The notes: generated by a model not told the origin, from the sequence alone. Shown: positions 1 to 10,980, counted from the first letter of the stretch. The stretch is DNA of 64,000 bases from Streptomyces sp. NBC_00078 (GCF_026343335.1 NZ_JAPELX010000001.1:3596001-3660000), one strand, 5' to 3'. Translations and numbers: made by a program.

Positions 1-1505
<1,505 letters not shown>

Positions 1506-3647
1506 GTGACCATTCCGGCCGGCCCTCCCCCCACGGGCGGCGGCGAAGGCGAGAGCAGGAGCGTGAAGCTGCTCGCCGTTACCGCATGCCCGACCGGCAT
1601 TGCACACACGTACATGGCCGCGGAGAAGCTCGCGCAGGCCGCCGCGAGCCGTGGCATCGACATGAAGGTGGAGACCCAGGGATCAATCGGGGCTGAAAAC
1701 GTCCTCGATGACAACGATGTCAGCACCGCGGACGGCGTCATCGTCGCCACGGACAAGGATGTGGACCTGAGCCGTTTCGTGGGCAAGCGGGTGCTCAAGG
1801 TCGGGGTGGCGGAGGGTATTCACCATCCCGAACGGCTGATCGAGCAGGTGCGGTCGGCGCCCGTGCACCGGCCGGGGAGCGCGGCGGCAGCGCCGTCGGC
1901 CGGTGGTGGCAAGGAGCGGAGCGTCGGGTACAAGGCGCTGATGAACGGGGTCAGCTACATGATCCCGTTCGTGGTGGTCGGCGGGCTGCTGATCGCGATC
2001 TCGCTGTCGCTCGGCGGGCACGCGGACCCCTCGGGCGGTCTGGTCATCCCGAAGGACTCCTTCTGGATGGACGTGAACAACATCGGCGTGATCGGCTTCA
2101 CGCTGATGGTGCCGATTCTGTCCGGGTACATCGCGTATGCCATCGGCGACCGGCCCGCGCTCGTGCCGGGCATGATCGGTGGCTGGATCGCGAACACGGG
2201 GTCGTTGTACGACTCCAAGGCGGGCGCCGGCTTCATCGGGGCGATCGTGACCGGGTTCCTCGCCGGGTATCTGGTGTTGTGGATCAAGAAGGTCAGGGTC
2301 CCGAAGTTCGTACGGCCGATCATGCCCATCATCGTGATCCCGATCCTGGCGACGACGGCGCTCGGGATGTTCTTCATCTACGTCATAGGGCAGCCGATCT
2401 CATGGGTGTTCGAGCATCTGACCAGCTGGCTCAGTGGGATGACGGGCACGAGTGCGATCCTGCTCGGCGCGATTCTGGGGCTCATGATCGCGTTCGACAT
2501 GGGCGGGCCGGTCAACAAGACGGCGTTCCTGTTCGGCGCGGGGCTCATCGCGACCGGCAACCAGACGGTCATGGGCATGTGTGCCGCCGCGATCCCGGTC
2601 ATGCCGCTGGGACAGGGGCTGGCGACGTTGCTGCGCAAGCGGCTCTACACCGAGCAGGAGCGTGAGACCGGTCTCGCGTCCCTGTTCATGGGGTGTTTCG
2701 GGATCTCCGAAGGCGCGATTCCGTTCGCGGCGGCGCGGCCCGCGCAGGTCATTCCGGCCAACATGCTCGGCGGCGCGGTGGCCGGTGCGGTCGCCGGGAT
2801 CGCGGGTGTGAAGGACGCTGTGCCGCACGGCGGACCGATCGTGGCTGTGCTGGGTGCGGTCAGCGGCGTGCCGATGTTCTTCGTGGCGGTGGTGGTCGGC
2901 ACGGTGGCCACGGCGCTGACGACGGTGGCCCTGGTCGACATCAGCGAGCGCAAGCGGCGCGCGGAGCCGGTGCTCGGTGCGGGGGTGGCCGGTGGCGAGC
3001 CGGTGTCCCCGTTGGTCCCGGCCGGCGTGGGTACGTCGTCGGGTTCGGGCGCGCGTGCTGTCGTAGCGCCGCAAGCCGTGCGTGGATCCGCGTCGGCCGG
3101 TGCGGGCTCCGGTGGAGGGAACTCCGCTCCTGAGGCCGAGCCGACTCGTTCCGCCGACGCAGGTACCGGTGCCGAAGGTACCGAAGGTGCCGATGTCCTC
3201 TCCGGCTATCTCACCGAACGGACCGTCAAGATCCGGCTCGACGCGCAGGAGAAGGAGGCTGCCATCCGGGAGATGGCGGGGCTGTTGGCGCGCAGCGGCA
3301 AGGTGGCGGACGGGGACGAACTCGTGCGGACCGCGCTGCGGCGCGAGGAGCAGGGCACCACCGGGCTCGGCGAGGAGATCGCGATTCCGCATGCCAAGAC
3401 GGACGCGGTGACCGCGCCGGTCGTCGGGTTCGCCCGGTCCGACGAGGGCGTCGAGTGGGGCTCGATGGACGGTACGAGGGCGCGGCTGGTGTTCATGATC
3501 GCCGTACCGGAGGCGGCCGCGGGCGATGAGCACCTGCGGATTCTGGCGGTGCTGTCGCGGAAGTTGATGGACGACGGGTTCCGGGAGCGGCTGACCGCCG
3601 CGGCCAACGAGCGGGCCGTGCTCGACGTGCTGGGTGAGATCGGGTGA
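1506..3647 (+). CDS. fruA: Fructose-specific PTS permease, fused EIIB-EIIC-EIIA
   Basis: Membrane permease that imports fructose and phosphorylates it using phospho-HPr. The 713-residue chain has an EIIB domain first (about 19-115, motif VTACPTGIAHTY with phospho-Cys28). A multi-span EIIC channel follows (about 140-480, with GPVNKTAFLFG and GISEGAIPFA). After a Gly/Ala/Ser-rich linker the EIIA domain ends the protein (about 565-713; IPHAK gives phospho-His629). The GTG start sits 5 nt after an AGGAGA site. Neither fruK (1-phosphofructokinase) nor a fruR repressor gene is adjacent, so the partners must be elsewhere. Fructose is the likeliest substrate by EIIB/EIIC similarity; mannose-type specificity cannot be excluded. 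Confidence 0.93.
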   Translation: MTIPAGPPPTGGGEGESRSVKLLAVTACPTGIAHTYMAAEKLAQAAASRGIDMKVETQGSIGAENVLDDNDVSTADGVIVATDKDVDLSRFVGKRVLKVGVAEGIHHPERLIEQVRSAPVHRPGSAAAAPSAGGGKERSVGYKALMNGVSYMIPFVVVGGLLIAISLSLGGHADPSGGLVIPKDSFWMDVNNIGVIGFTLMVPILSGYIAYAIGDRPALVPGMIGGWIANTGSLYDSKAGAGFIGAIVTGFLAGYLVLWIKKVRVPKFVRPIMPIIVIPILATTALGMFFIYVIGQPISWVFEHLTSWLSGMTGTSAILLGAILGLMIAFDMGGPVNKTAFLFGAGLIATGNQTVMGMCAAAIPVMPLGQGLATLLRKRLYTEQERETGLASLFMGCFGISEGAIPFAAARPAQVIPANMLGGAVAGAVAGIAGVKDAVPHGGPIVAVLGAVSGVPMFFVAVVVGTVATALTTVALVDISERKRRAEPVLGAGVAGGEPVSPLVPAGVGTSSGSGARAVVAPQAVRGSASAGAGSGGGNSAPEAEPTRSADAGTGAEGTEGADVLSGYLTERTVKIRLDAQEKEAAIREMAGLLARSGKVADGDELVRTALRREEQGTTGLGEEIAIPHAKTDAVTAPVVGFARSDEGVEWGSMDGTRARLVFMIAVPEAAAGDEHLRILAVLSRKLMDDGFRERLTAAANERAVLDVLGEIG

Positions 3648-4440
3648 GCTGAAAGATGCTGGTAGGGGTCCGTGCGCCGAACGCCGTGCGGGCCCGCACC
3701 GGGTGTTCACCGAGACCGTCCATTCTCCGCGCCGCGGATGGGCCGCATGGGGAGGTTGTGACACGGCGCGCAGAGGGCGGGGACTGGGGATCGCGGCGCT
3801 CGTGGTGGGGTTGGTGCCGGCGATCGGCATCTTCGTCTACGGGCGCGGCGCGTACGGCGTGGGCACGCAGCCCGGTGGGAGCATGGCGCGGACGTACAAG
3901 GCGGGCGAGCGCATCGTGTGGGAGCAGGTGGACGGCAGCGAGGTGCGGCGCGGTGACGTCGTGCTGTTCTCCGCACCGGACCGCTACGGCGCCGAAGGGG
4001 TCCACATGCAACGGGTGATCGGAGTGGGCGGCGACCGCGTGGCCTGCTGCACGTTCGTGGGCTCCCAGGAGCGGGTCACCGTGAACGGGAAGCCGGTCAA
4101 GGAGCCTTACGTCAATGGGGGCGACGCCGACGGTGGGCACGAGCAGTACGACGTAACCGTGCCGCAGGGGCGGATGTTCCTGCTGGGCGACCACCGTGCC
4201 GACGCGATGGACTCCCGTTTCTTCGCCAAGGACCACGGGGGAACCGTGCCCGTGGACGCCGTGCGGGGCCGAGTGACGGACGACCGTACGATCCTGGTTC
4301 TGCTGGGCTCGGCCCTGCTGCTCGGCGCGGTGCTGTTCCTCACCGGCATCGGGCTGGGGATCGGCTTCCTGGTGGTGCGGCGGCGCCAGGCGCCGCCGGT
4401 ACCGCCGGCGCCCTGGCCCAACCAGCCGGTTCAGGTCTGA
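3634..4440 (+). CDS. Signal peptidase I-like (S26) membrane protein lacking the catalytic Lys
   Basis: S26-family fold: N-terminal membrane span (about 50-70), Ser box GGSMART (Ser83 in the longest reading), a box ending RVIGVGGDRV, the GDHRADAMDSR box, and a second C-terminal membrane span (about 220-250). In active type I signal peptidases the residue just before RV(I/V)G is the general-base Lys. Here the codon is CAA, giving HMQRVIG with Gln126. An ER-type His in that place is also absent. The longest reading overlaps fruA by 14 bp and has no good ribosome site; an in-frame GTG at 3703 is an equal or better start. Protease activity is therefore doubtful. Confidence 0.82.
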   Translation: MRSGELKDAGRGPCAERRAGPHRVFTETVHSPRRGWAAWGGCDTARRGRGLGIAALVVGLVPAIGIFVYGRGAYGVGTQPGGSMARTYKAGERIVWEQVDGSEVRRGDVVLFSAPDRYGAEGVHMQRVIGVGGDRVACCTFVGSQERVTVNGKPVKEPYVNGGDADGGHEQYDVTVPQGRMFLLGDHRADAMDSRFFAKDHGGTVPVDAVRGRVTDDRTILVLLGSALLLGAVLFLTGIGLGIGFLVVRRRQAPPVPPAPWPNQPVQV

Positions 4441-4444
4441 GCGC

Positions 4445-5425
4445 TCAGTGCTCCGCCGGGTGCGGCGCCGGTCCTCCCGGCGTCGCCTCGCGGTCCGGGC
4501 CCTTGGCGGCGTCGGACTCGCTGTAGATGTCCGGCTCGAGGTAGATGACGCGGGCGATGGGGACGGCGGCGCGGATACGGGTCTCGGCTGCGTTGATGGC
4601 GGAGGCGACCTGGGCGGCCGTGTCGTCGTGCTGGACGGCGATCTTGGCGGCGACCAGCAGTTCCTCCGGGCCGAGGTGGAGCGTGCGCATGTGGATGATG
4701 CCGGTGACCGTGTCACCGTCGACCACCGCGGCCTCGATCTTCTTGACGTCTTCGGTGCCGGCGGCCTCGCCGAGCAGCAGGGACTTGGTCTCGGCAGCGA
4801 GGACGAGCGCGATCAGGACGAGCAGGACGCCGATGCAGACGGTGCCGATGCCGTCCCAGACGCCGTCGCCGGTGAGCAGGGCGAGCCCGACGCCACCGAG
4901 CGCGAGGACCAGACCGATCAGTGCGCCGAAGTCCTCCAGGAGGACGACCGGCAACTCGGGCGCCTTGGCGCGCCGGATGAACTGTGGCCAGGACAGCGCG
5001 CCCCGCAGTTCGTTGGACTCCTTGATGGCCGTGCGGAAGGAGAAGCCCTCGGCGATGACCGCGAAGAGGAGGACGCCCACCGGCCAGTACCAGTGCTCCA
5101 CCTCATGCGGGTGGCGGATCTTCTCGTAGCCCTCGTAGATGGCGAACATGCCGCCGACCGAGAAGAGGACGATCGAGACGAGGAAGGCGTAGATGTACCG
5201 CTCGCGGCCGTAGCCGAAGGGGTGTTGCGGGGTCGCCTCGCGCTGGGCCTTCTTGCCGCCGATCAGGAGCAGGGCCTGATTGCCGGAGTCGGCGAGCGAG
5301 TGGACGCCCTCGGCGAGCATCGACGACGAACCGCTGAACGCGAACGCCACGAACTTCGATGCCGCGATCGCGAGGTTGGCGCCGAGTGCCGCCACGATCG
5401 CCCTGGTGCCGCCTGACGCGCTCAT
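4445..5425 (-). CDS. Cation diffusion facilitator (CDF) family transporter
   Basis: Inner-membrane metal/proton antiporter of 326 residues. The N-terminal half has about six membrane spans. TM2 carries VHSLADSGNQ (His42-x3-Asp46) and TM5 carries LLEDFGALIG (Glu164/Asp165), the metal-binding positions of a CDF subfamily. The C-terminal part (about 215-300) resembles the ferredoxin-like cytosolic CDF domain. Zn, Mn or Fe are all possible substrates; the sequence does not decide. Its stop codon is only 4 bp from that of the convergent signal-peptidase-like gene, and both stops lie inside one 12-bp palindrome. Confidence 0.92.
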   Translation of the reverse strand: MSASGGTRAIVAALGANLAIAASKFVAFAFSGSSSMLAEGVHSLADSGNQALLLIGGKKAQREATPQHPFGYGRERYIYAFLVSIVLFSVGGMFAIYEGYEKIRHPHEVEHWYWPVGVLLFAVIAEGFSFRTAIKESNELRGALSWPQFIRRAKAPELPVVLLEDFGALIGLVLALGGVGLALLTGDGVWDGIGTVCIGVLLVLIALVLAAETKSLLLGEAAGTEDVKKIEAAVVDGDTVTGIIHMRTLHLGPEELLVAAKIAVQHDDTAAQVASAINAAETRIRAAVPIARVIYLEPDIYSESDAAKGPDREATPGGPAPHPAEH

Positions 5426-5561
5426 GTGTTCGCGTTGTCCCTTCGCCTTCGTACGTACGCCGTCCGGGGCCCTGCCTCGTCGCGGCTTTGCCCGTCCTTT
5501 GCCGGTGGGCCATTCTTGCAGCCCTGTCCGGCGACGGCGCGTCAGGTGTCCACAACCCCGG

Positions 5562-6713
5562 TCATACGATCACAGTGGCCCGGAAGATCGTGCCCGCTCC
5601 GGACACTTCGGCTTTCTCGCCCGCCGGGACGAAGACCGACTGTCCGGGGCCGAGTTCGTGCCCGTCCGCCCGCACGACACCGGCCGTGCAGAGCAGGATC
5701 TGCGGGGTGGCCCGGGTGAGGTCGCGAGCGGCGCCGCCTTCGGGGAGGACGTACCTCGACAGCCGGAACTCGTCGATGGGGGTCTCGTAGACCTCCTCGT
5801 CGTCCGTTGACGCCTCGGGACGCAGTACGCCCGGGTCGCCGGCCTCGAAGCGCACGATGCGCAGGAGTTCGGGGACGTCGACGTGCTTGGGGGTCAGGCC
5901 GCAGCGCAGGACGTTGTCGGAGTTGGCCATGATCTCGACGCCCAGGCCGTTCAGGTACGCGTGCGGGATGCCGGCGCCGAGGAACAGGGCCTCGCCCGGC
6001 TGCAGGCGGACGTGGTTGAGGAGCATCGCGGCGATGACGCCGGGGTCGCCCGGGTAGTGGTGGGCGATGTCCGCGTACGGCGCGTACCGGCCGCCGAGGC
6101 GGGTGCAGGCGGCCGCGGCCGCGGCGACCGTGTGGTGCATCTCCTCGGGGTCGGCGGTGAGGATCGCCGTGAGGACCTCGCGCAGGGCGGCGTCCTCGGG
6201 GTGGGCGTGCAGCACGTCGACATAGGGCTTGAGGGAGTCGACTCCCAGGCCGGCGAGCAGGTCCGCGGCCTGCAGCGGGTCCCGGAAGCCGCACAGGCCG
6301 TCGAACTCGGTGAGCGCGCAGATCAGTTCGGGCTTGTGGTTGGCGTCCTTGTAGTTGCGGTGCGGGGCGTCGACCGGGATGCCGCGCCGCTCCTCGTCCT
6401 CGTAACCCTCCTTCGCCTGGGCGAGGTTGGGGTGCACCTGGAGGGAGAGGGGGCCGCCTGCGGCGAGGATCTTGAGAAGGAAGGGCAGGCGGGGGCCGAA
6501 CTTGGCGACGGCTGCCGGGCCGAGTTCCTTCTCCGGGTCCGCGTCGACGATCTCGACGAGCGTGCCGCGTTCCGTGCGCGAGGGTGCGCCCGGGTGTGCG
6601 CCCATCCACATCTCCGCCTGCGGTTCACCGCTCGGCTCGACGCCGAGGAGGGTGGGGATGGCGGTGGTGGAACCCCAGGCGTAGGGGCGGATGGTGTTGT
6701 CCAGGCGGTCCAT
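5562..6713 (-). CDS. manA: Mannose-6-phosphate isomerase, type I
   Basis: Interconverts fructose 6-phosphate and mannose 6-phosphate, the entry to GDP-mannose. 383 residues, the usual size for type I enzymes. Zinc ligands are visible: Gln92 and His94 in LSLQVHP, Glu129 in NHKPEL, and His251 in GAGIPHAYLNG, followed by the conserved EIMANSDNVLR. It is the first enzyme of a same-strand sugar-phosphate block that also contains a SIS protein, a zinc ribbon and phosphomannomutase. The cupin-like C-terminus ends normally. Confidence 0.96.
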   Translation of the reverse strand: MDRLDNTIRPYAWGSTTAIPTLLGVEPSGEPQAEMWMGAHPGAPSRTERGTLVEIVDADPEKELGPAAVAKFGPRLPFLLKILAAGGPLSLQVHPNLAQAKEGYEDEERRGIPVDAPHRNYKDANHKPELICALTEFDGLCGFRDPLQAADLLAGLGVDSLKPYVDVLHAHPEDAALREVLTAILTADPEEMHHTVAAAAAACTRLGGRYAPYADIAHHYPGDPGVIAAMLLNHVRLQPGEALFLGAGIPHAYLNGLGVEIMANSDNVLRCGLTPKHVDVPELLRIVRFEAGDPGVLRPEASTDDEEVYETPIDEFRLSRYVLPEGGAARDLTRATPQILLCTAGVVRADGHELGPGQSVFVPAGEKAEVSGAGTIFRATVIV

Positions 6714-6822
6714 GCGGTTGCGGTTCTTTCTGCCGGTTCGTTGTGCGTACGACTGCTCGTCCTCGCGGGGCGTACGTACGTGTCTTCGCGTGCCTACGAC
6801 GGTCAGAGCGTCGACGTCAAGA

Positions 6823-7953
6823 TCAGGCTCCCGAAGCGAGCGCCAGGTAAACGGCGGCGAAATCCGTGATGGCGATCAGTTCGGCGAGGGTCTCCAGTTC
6901 GCCGCCGGGCTCCGGCTCCAGCTCGCTGATCGGAGTGTCGTGGCTGAGGGCCAGTTCACGGGCGGCGAGGGCGGCGGTGAGGCCGCCGAGCGGGCGGTCG
7001 CGGAACAGCACCACGCGTGCGTGCAGTGCGGGCGCCTCCTCGACGCGGTCGCGGAAGAAGTTGTCCGGGTCGGCGCTGGCGGCGAGCGGCCCGGCCAGCA
7101 GCGCACCGTGCGCGGCGAGCGCCTCGGGGAGTTCGGCCACCACGGCCGGGCGGCCGGAGAGTTCGGCGAGGGCAGCGGCGAACCGGCGGCCGGCGGGACC
7201 CGCCGAGACACCTTCGGTCCATACGACGGGCAGCGCGTCGGCGAGTTCGGCGGCGAGCGTCTTGGCGGGGTTGCTGTAGGTCACGACGGCGGGCCCGCAG
7301 CGCTCGGCGATGTGGTCGAGACGGTCGGCGATCTTGTCGACGGCGTCCGGCGGGGCGGTGACCAGGCCGGTGCGGTCGAGGAGCGCCAGCAGGGGTGTGA
7401 GCAGCGCCCACAGGACTCCGGGGGCGGATGCGGCGAACTGCTGTTCGCCCTGCTCGTAAGGGGCGGTCGCCATCGGTACGAACAGGCCGTGGGCGCTTTC
7501 CACAGCCTCGGTGAGCGGGGTGTGGGCGGGGGCGACCGCGACGACCGTGCAGCCTCGGCGGTAGGCCGAGTCCGCCAGCAGCGACAGGCCCGGTTCGGAG
7601 CCGTCGGGGGTGGTGATCAGCAGCAGGTCGACCGAGCCGGCCCAGCCGGGGAGCTCCCAGCGCAGGGCGCCCGCCGCGGGGGCGACGCCGGTGGGGGCGA
7701 GGCGGATGACGGGGCTGCCGGGGCCGGCGAGCGTGCCGAGGAGGTCGGCGACGCAGGTGGCGGCGGCGCCGGGGCCCGCGATGAGGACGGCGCGCGGGCG
7801 GCCGTCGGGCTTGAGGTCGGCGACGCCTGCCTCGGCTGCGTGCCGTGCGGCCGTGCGGACGCGGGCACCTGCCTCGGCGGCTCCGCGGAGCAGGCTGCGG
7901 CGGTCGGCCTTCGAGAGGGCCTCGGGGTTGTCGAGCAGCGATTCGTCGAGCAT
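6823..7953 (-). CDS. SIS-domain sugar-isomerase-like protein (TobH / PGI C-terminal type)
   Basis: 376-residue cytosolic protein. An Ala-rich N-terminal part contains VLIAGPGAAATCVADLLG (near residues 55-72), a SIS-type phosphosugar-binding loop, and the C-terminal half resembles the phosphoglucose-isomerase C-terminal SIS domain. It lies between manA and manB, as its homologue does in mycobacteria, so a role in mannose-phosphate metabolism is inferred from context. No complete isomerase active site could be picked out. Start chosen at the ATG giving MLDESLLDNPE; the frame remains open further upstream but lacks family-like sequence there. Function unproven. Confidence 0.85.
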   Translation of the reverse strand: MLDESLLDNPEALSKADRRSLLRGAAEAGARVRTAARHAAEAGVADLKPDGRPRAVLIAGPGAAATCVADLLGTLAGPGSPVIRLAPTGVAPAAGALRWELPGWAGSVDLLLITTPDGSEPGLSLLADSAYRRGCTVVAVAPAHTPLTEAVESAHGLFVPMATAPYEQGEQQFAASAPGVLWALLTPLLALLDRTGLVTAPPDAVDKIADRLDHIAERCGPAVVTYSNPAKTLAAELADALPVVWTEGVSAGPAGRRFAAALAELSGRPAVVAELPEALAAHGALLAGPLAASADPDNFFRDRVEEAPALHARVVLFRDRPLGGLTAALAARELALSHDTPISELEPEPGGELETLAELIAITDFAAVYLALASGA

Positions 7954-8027
7954 GGGCGGCAGCCTCCGATCGCCGGGGCTCTTCGGGTGCGCCCCGGGGG
8001 GTCGTGCGCGAGTGGCGGGGCTCGGCG

Positions 8028-8198
8028 TTACGCGGGGCGGCGGGCCTCGTCGACGAGCAGCACCGGGATGCCGTCGCGAACGGGATAGGCCAGGCCGCAG
8101 TCCTCGCCCGTGCAGATCAGCTCGGCTTCCTGCTCCTTGAGCGGTGCGTGGCAGGCCGGGCAGGCGAGGATCTCCAGGAGGCCGGCTTCGAGCGGCAT
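8028..8198 (-). CDS. Trm112-like zinc-ribbon protein
   Basis: 56-residue protein starting [19 protein letters not shown], with the two-cysteine knuckles CPAC and CTGEDC followed by [13 protein letters not shown], the signature of the Trm112/YcaR family. Eukaryotic Trm112 activates methyltransferases; bacterial members are mostly unassigned. It lies in the manA-SIS-manB gene string, 74 bp from the SIS gene, so it is probably co-transcribed from the manB side. It is short but has typical codon use and all four cysteines. Confidence 0.88.
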   Translation of the reverse strand: MPLEAGLLEILACPACHAPLKEQEAELICTGEDCGLAYPVRDGIPVLLVDEARRPA

Positions 8199-8432
8199 GG
8201 GTGTGTCCCTTCGAGGGGCTGGGGCGCGTGCGCTTGCTTGAACAGGTGCTTGTGCGGATGTGCCTGGTCAGGGTACCGCCGTGAGGGGTGGCGTGTCGGG
8301 GTCGGGGCGAGGTGGGGCCGGGGGCTGCCGGAGGCGCTGCGAGAGTGGGCCGTCTTCCTCCGGGAGGCTCCGTCCCCTGACCTCCAATAGGCCCGAACAC
8401 CTGGCCCTCGAACGCCCGACGGGCCGGAACCG

Positions 8433-9803
8433 TCAGGCTCGGATGACTGCCAGGACCTCGTCCCGCACCCTCGTCATCGTCGCCTCGTCCCTCGCCTCCG
8501 CGTTCAGTCGAAGGAGCGGTTCCGTGTTGGAGGGGCGGACGTTGAACCACCAGTCGGTGGAGGTGACCGTCAGGCCGTCGAGTTCGTCGAGGGTGACGTC
8601 CTCGCGGGCACCGTAAGCCGACCTGATGGCGGCCAGGCGGTCGGCCTGGTCGGCGACCGTGGAGTTGATCTCGCCGGAGCCCACGTAGCGGTCGTACTCG
8701 GCGGTGAGGGCGGAGAGGGGGCCGGCCTGGCCGCCGAGGGCCGCGAGGACGTGGAGGGCGGCCAGCATGCCCGTATCCGCGTTCCAGAAGTCCTTGAAGT
8801 AGTAGTGGGCGGAGTGCTCGCCGCCGAAGATCGCGCCCTCCTCGGCCATTTCGGCCTTGATGAAGGAGTGGCCGACGCGGGTGCGGACCGGGGTGCCGCC
8901 GTGCTCCTTCACCACCTCCGGGACCGACCAGGACGTGATCAGGTTGTGGATGATCACGCCCTTGCCGCCGTTCCTCGCGAGCTCGCGCGCGGCCACCAGT
9001 GCCGTGACCGCGGACGGGGACACCGGGTCGCCGTGCTCGTCGACCACGAAGCAGCGGTCCGCGTCGCCGTCGAAGGCGATACCGAGGTCGGCGCCCTCCT
9101 CGCGGACGCGCTGCTGCAGGTCGACGATGTTCGCCGGGTCCAGCGGGTTGGCCTCGTGGTTCGGGAAGGTGCCGTCGAGTTCGAAGTACATGGGGACGAC
9201 GGTCAGGGGCAGGCCCGCGAAGACCGTGGGGACGGTGTGGCCGCCCATGCCGTTGCCCGCGTCGACCACGACCTTCAGGGGGCGGATGGAGGCCAGGTCG
9301 ACGAGGGAGCGGAGGTGAGCCGCGTAGTCCGTCAACGTGTCACGCTGCGTGATCGTTCCCGACTCGGCGGCCGGCTGCGGAGCGCCCGACTCCGTCCACT
9401 GCTCGGCCAGTTCGCGGATCTGGGCCAGGCCTGTGTCCTGGCCGACCGGCGCCGCGCCCGCGCGGCACATCTTGATGCCGTTGTACTGGGCCGGGTTGTG
9501 CGAGGCCGTGAACATCGCGCCCGGGAGGCCGAAGGCGCCCGAGGCGTAGTACAGCTGGTCCGTCGAGCACAGGCCGATCTCCGTCACGTCGGCGCCCTGT
9601 GCGCCCGCCCCGCGCGCGAAGGCACGCGACAGGCCGGGCGACGACGGTCGCATGTCGTGACCGGTCACGATCGCGTCCGCCCCGGTCACCCGGACGAAGG
9701 CCGCCCCGAAGAGTTCGGCCAGCGGCTCGTCCCACTGGTCCGGGACCACCCCGCGTACGTCGTACGCCTTCACGATCTGCGACAGATCAGCAGCCACGGC
9801 CAA
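8433..9803 (-). CDS. manB: Phosphomannomutase/phosphoglucomutase
   Basis: Converts mannose 6-phosphate to mannose 1-phosphate (and often the glucose equivalents) through a phosphoserine. 456 residues with the four alpha-D-phosphohexomutase domains. The active loop is TASHNP with phospho-Ser101, the metal loop is FDGDADRCF (near 245), the sugar loop is GGEHSAHYYF, and the phosphate loop near the C-terminus is RPSNTEPLLRLN. ATG start after an AGGAGGGTTGGCC ribosome region. Probably the promoter-proximal gene of the manB-trm112-SIS-manA string. Confidence 0.96.
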   Translation of the reverse strand: MAVAADLSQIVKAYDVRGVVPDQWDEPLAELFGAAFVRVTGADAIVTGHDMRPSSPGLSRAFARGAGAQGADVTEIGLCSTDQLYYASGAFGLPGAMFTASHNPAQYNGIKMCRAGAAPVGQDTGLAQIRELAEQWTESGAPQPAAESGTITQRDTLTDYAAHLRSLVDLASIRPLKVVVDAGNGMGGHTVPTVFAGLPLTVVPMYFELDGTFPNHEANPLDPANIVDLQQRVREEGADLGIAFDGDADRCFVVDEHGDPVSPSAVTALVAARELARNGGKGVIIHNLITSWSVPEVVKEHGGTPVRTRVGHSFIKAEMAEEGAIFGGEHSAHYYFKDFWNADTGMLAALHVLAALGGQAGPLSALTAEYDRYVGSGEINSTVADQADRLAAIRSAYGAREDVTLDELDGLTVTSTDWWFNVRPSNTEPLLRLNAEARDEATMTRVRDEVLAVIRA

Positions 9804-9925
9804 CCCTCCTGAAGTCCTATCGGTCGCCCCAAACTACCCGTACCGGATGGCCGCACGCCGCGCGGACGCCGAGTGGACTTCCAGCCGTAACCTCAGGTCA
9901 GAGCCGGGTGAGAGATCGGGAAGAG

Positions 9926-10980
9926 TCAGGGCGGCATCCAGTGGAGGACCGGCGAGCTCCGTGCCGGCACGATCAGGCACCTCACCAGCGGCAGGCCGAG
10001 GCTCCAGGACAGCACCTTGCGCAGCAGATCCCCCTCGCGGCCCGCGAGACCCACGGCCGGGGCACGCGATGGTGAGGTTCTGCGGCGCAGTCATCTTGCC
10101 GAGGCCGCCGCCCGAACTGTTGGCGGCGGCCAGGAGTCCGGGCGACGGGCCCGACTCCCGTGCGGCGGCCACCTGAAGCGACCCGAACAGTGTGTTGGCC
10201 GACGTGCCCGAACCGGAGACCGCGACTCCGAACCAGCCCAGCGCCGGGGACAGGAAGGCGGGTCCGGCTCCCGCCGCCGCCACGAAGTGGCCGATCGTGT
10301 CGGCCTGCACGGAGAGGTTCATGACGTACGCCGGCGTCAGTACGGACGGGAGGGTCAGGATCGCGAACCCCAACTCGTAGACGGTCGCAGCCCCTTCCCT
10401 GACCGCCACGCGCGCGTGCACGCCGAGTACGACCGCCGTGCACACCCCGGCGAGCAGCACGAGCGTGCGGCCCATCGACACGACGGGACACGTGCAGACA
10501 TTGCCGCCGACCGGCTCCCCGTCCGGCCCGGCGACGTCCGGGGACGGCCAGTCGTACGTCTGCGTCGTCTCGGCCGACCAGTCCTTGGCCCCACGGATCT
10601 GCGCGACGGAGAAGCCCACGACGATCAGCGCGTACGGGGCGTACGCGCGCAGGACCTCGCGCCCGGGGTGTCCTCCTCGTCCAACTCCTCGCTGCGCGCG
10701 CAGGTCAGCACGGACGCGCGCACGGAGTCGGCGGCGGGCACGCGTGCGTGCGGTACGGCGACCAGGGTGTCCGCGCCCGCCAACGCGGCGCCGGTGTCGG
10801 CGAGTTGCGCGAAGGCGTAGTCGGAGACGTAGTCGGGGGCGGCGAACTGGACGACTGCGGAGGCGACTCCGCACACCAGGGCGGCCACCCCCGCCGAGCA
10901 GGATCAGGACGATCAGCAGGGGCAGGGCCCCGACGAGGGCGGACAGGCCGAGCGAGTCGGTGACGGGTTCCCGTTGGTTC
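9926..10980 (-). pseudogene. Broken L-lactate permease (LctP) remnant
   Basis: Pieces of an LctP-family permease occur in order but in different frames. Near 10960-10890 is an N-terminal-type span (LGLSALVGALPLLIVLILLGG). After a frameshift at a run of G near 10890 comes VCGVASAVVQFAAPDYV. From about 10640 the best-preserved part runs through YAPYALIVVGFSVAQI and SGSGTSANTLFGSLQVAAA to NSSGGGLGKMTAPQNLTIAC. A further frameshift near 10065 leads to REGDLLRKVLSWSLGL and a stop at 9926-9928. The sum is far shorter than an intact permease (about 550 residues), with large internal deletions. It cannot make a working transporter. Confidence 0.8.
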
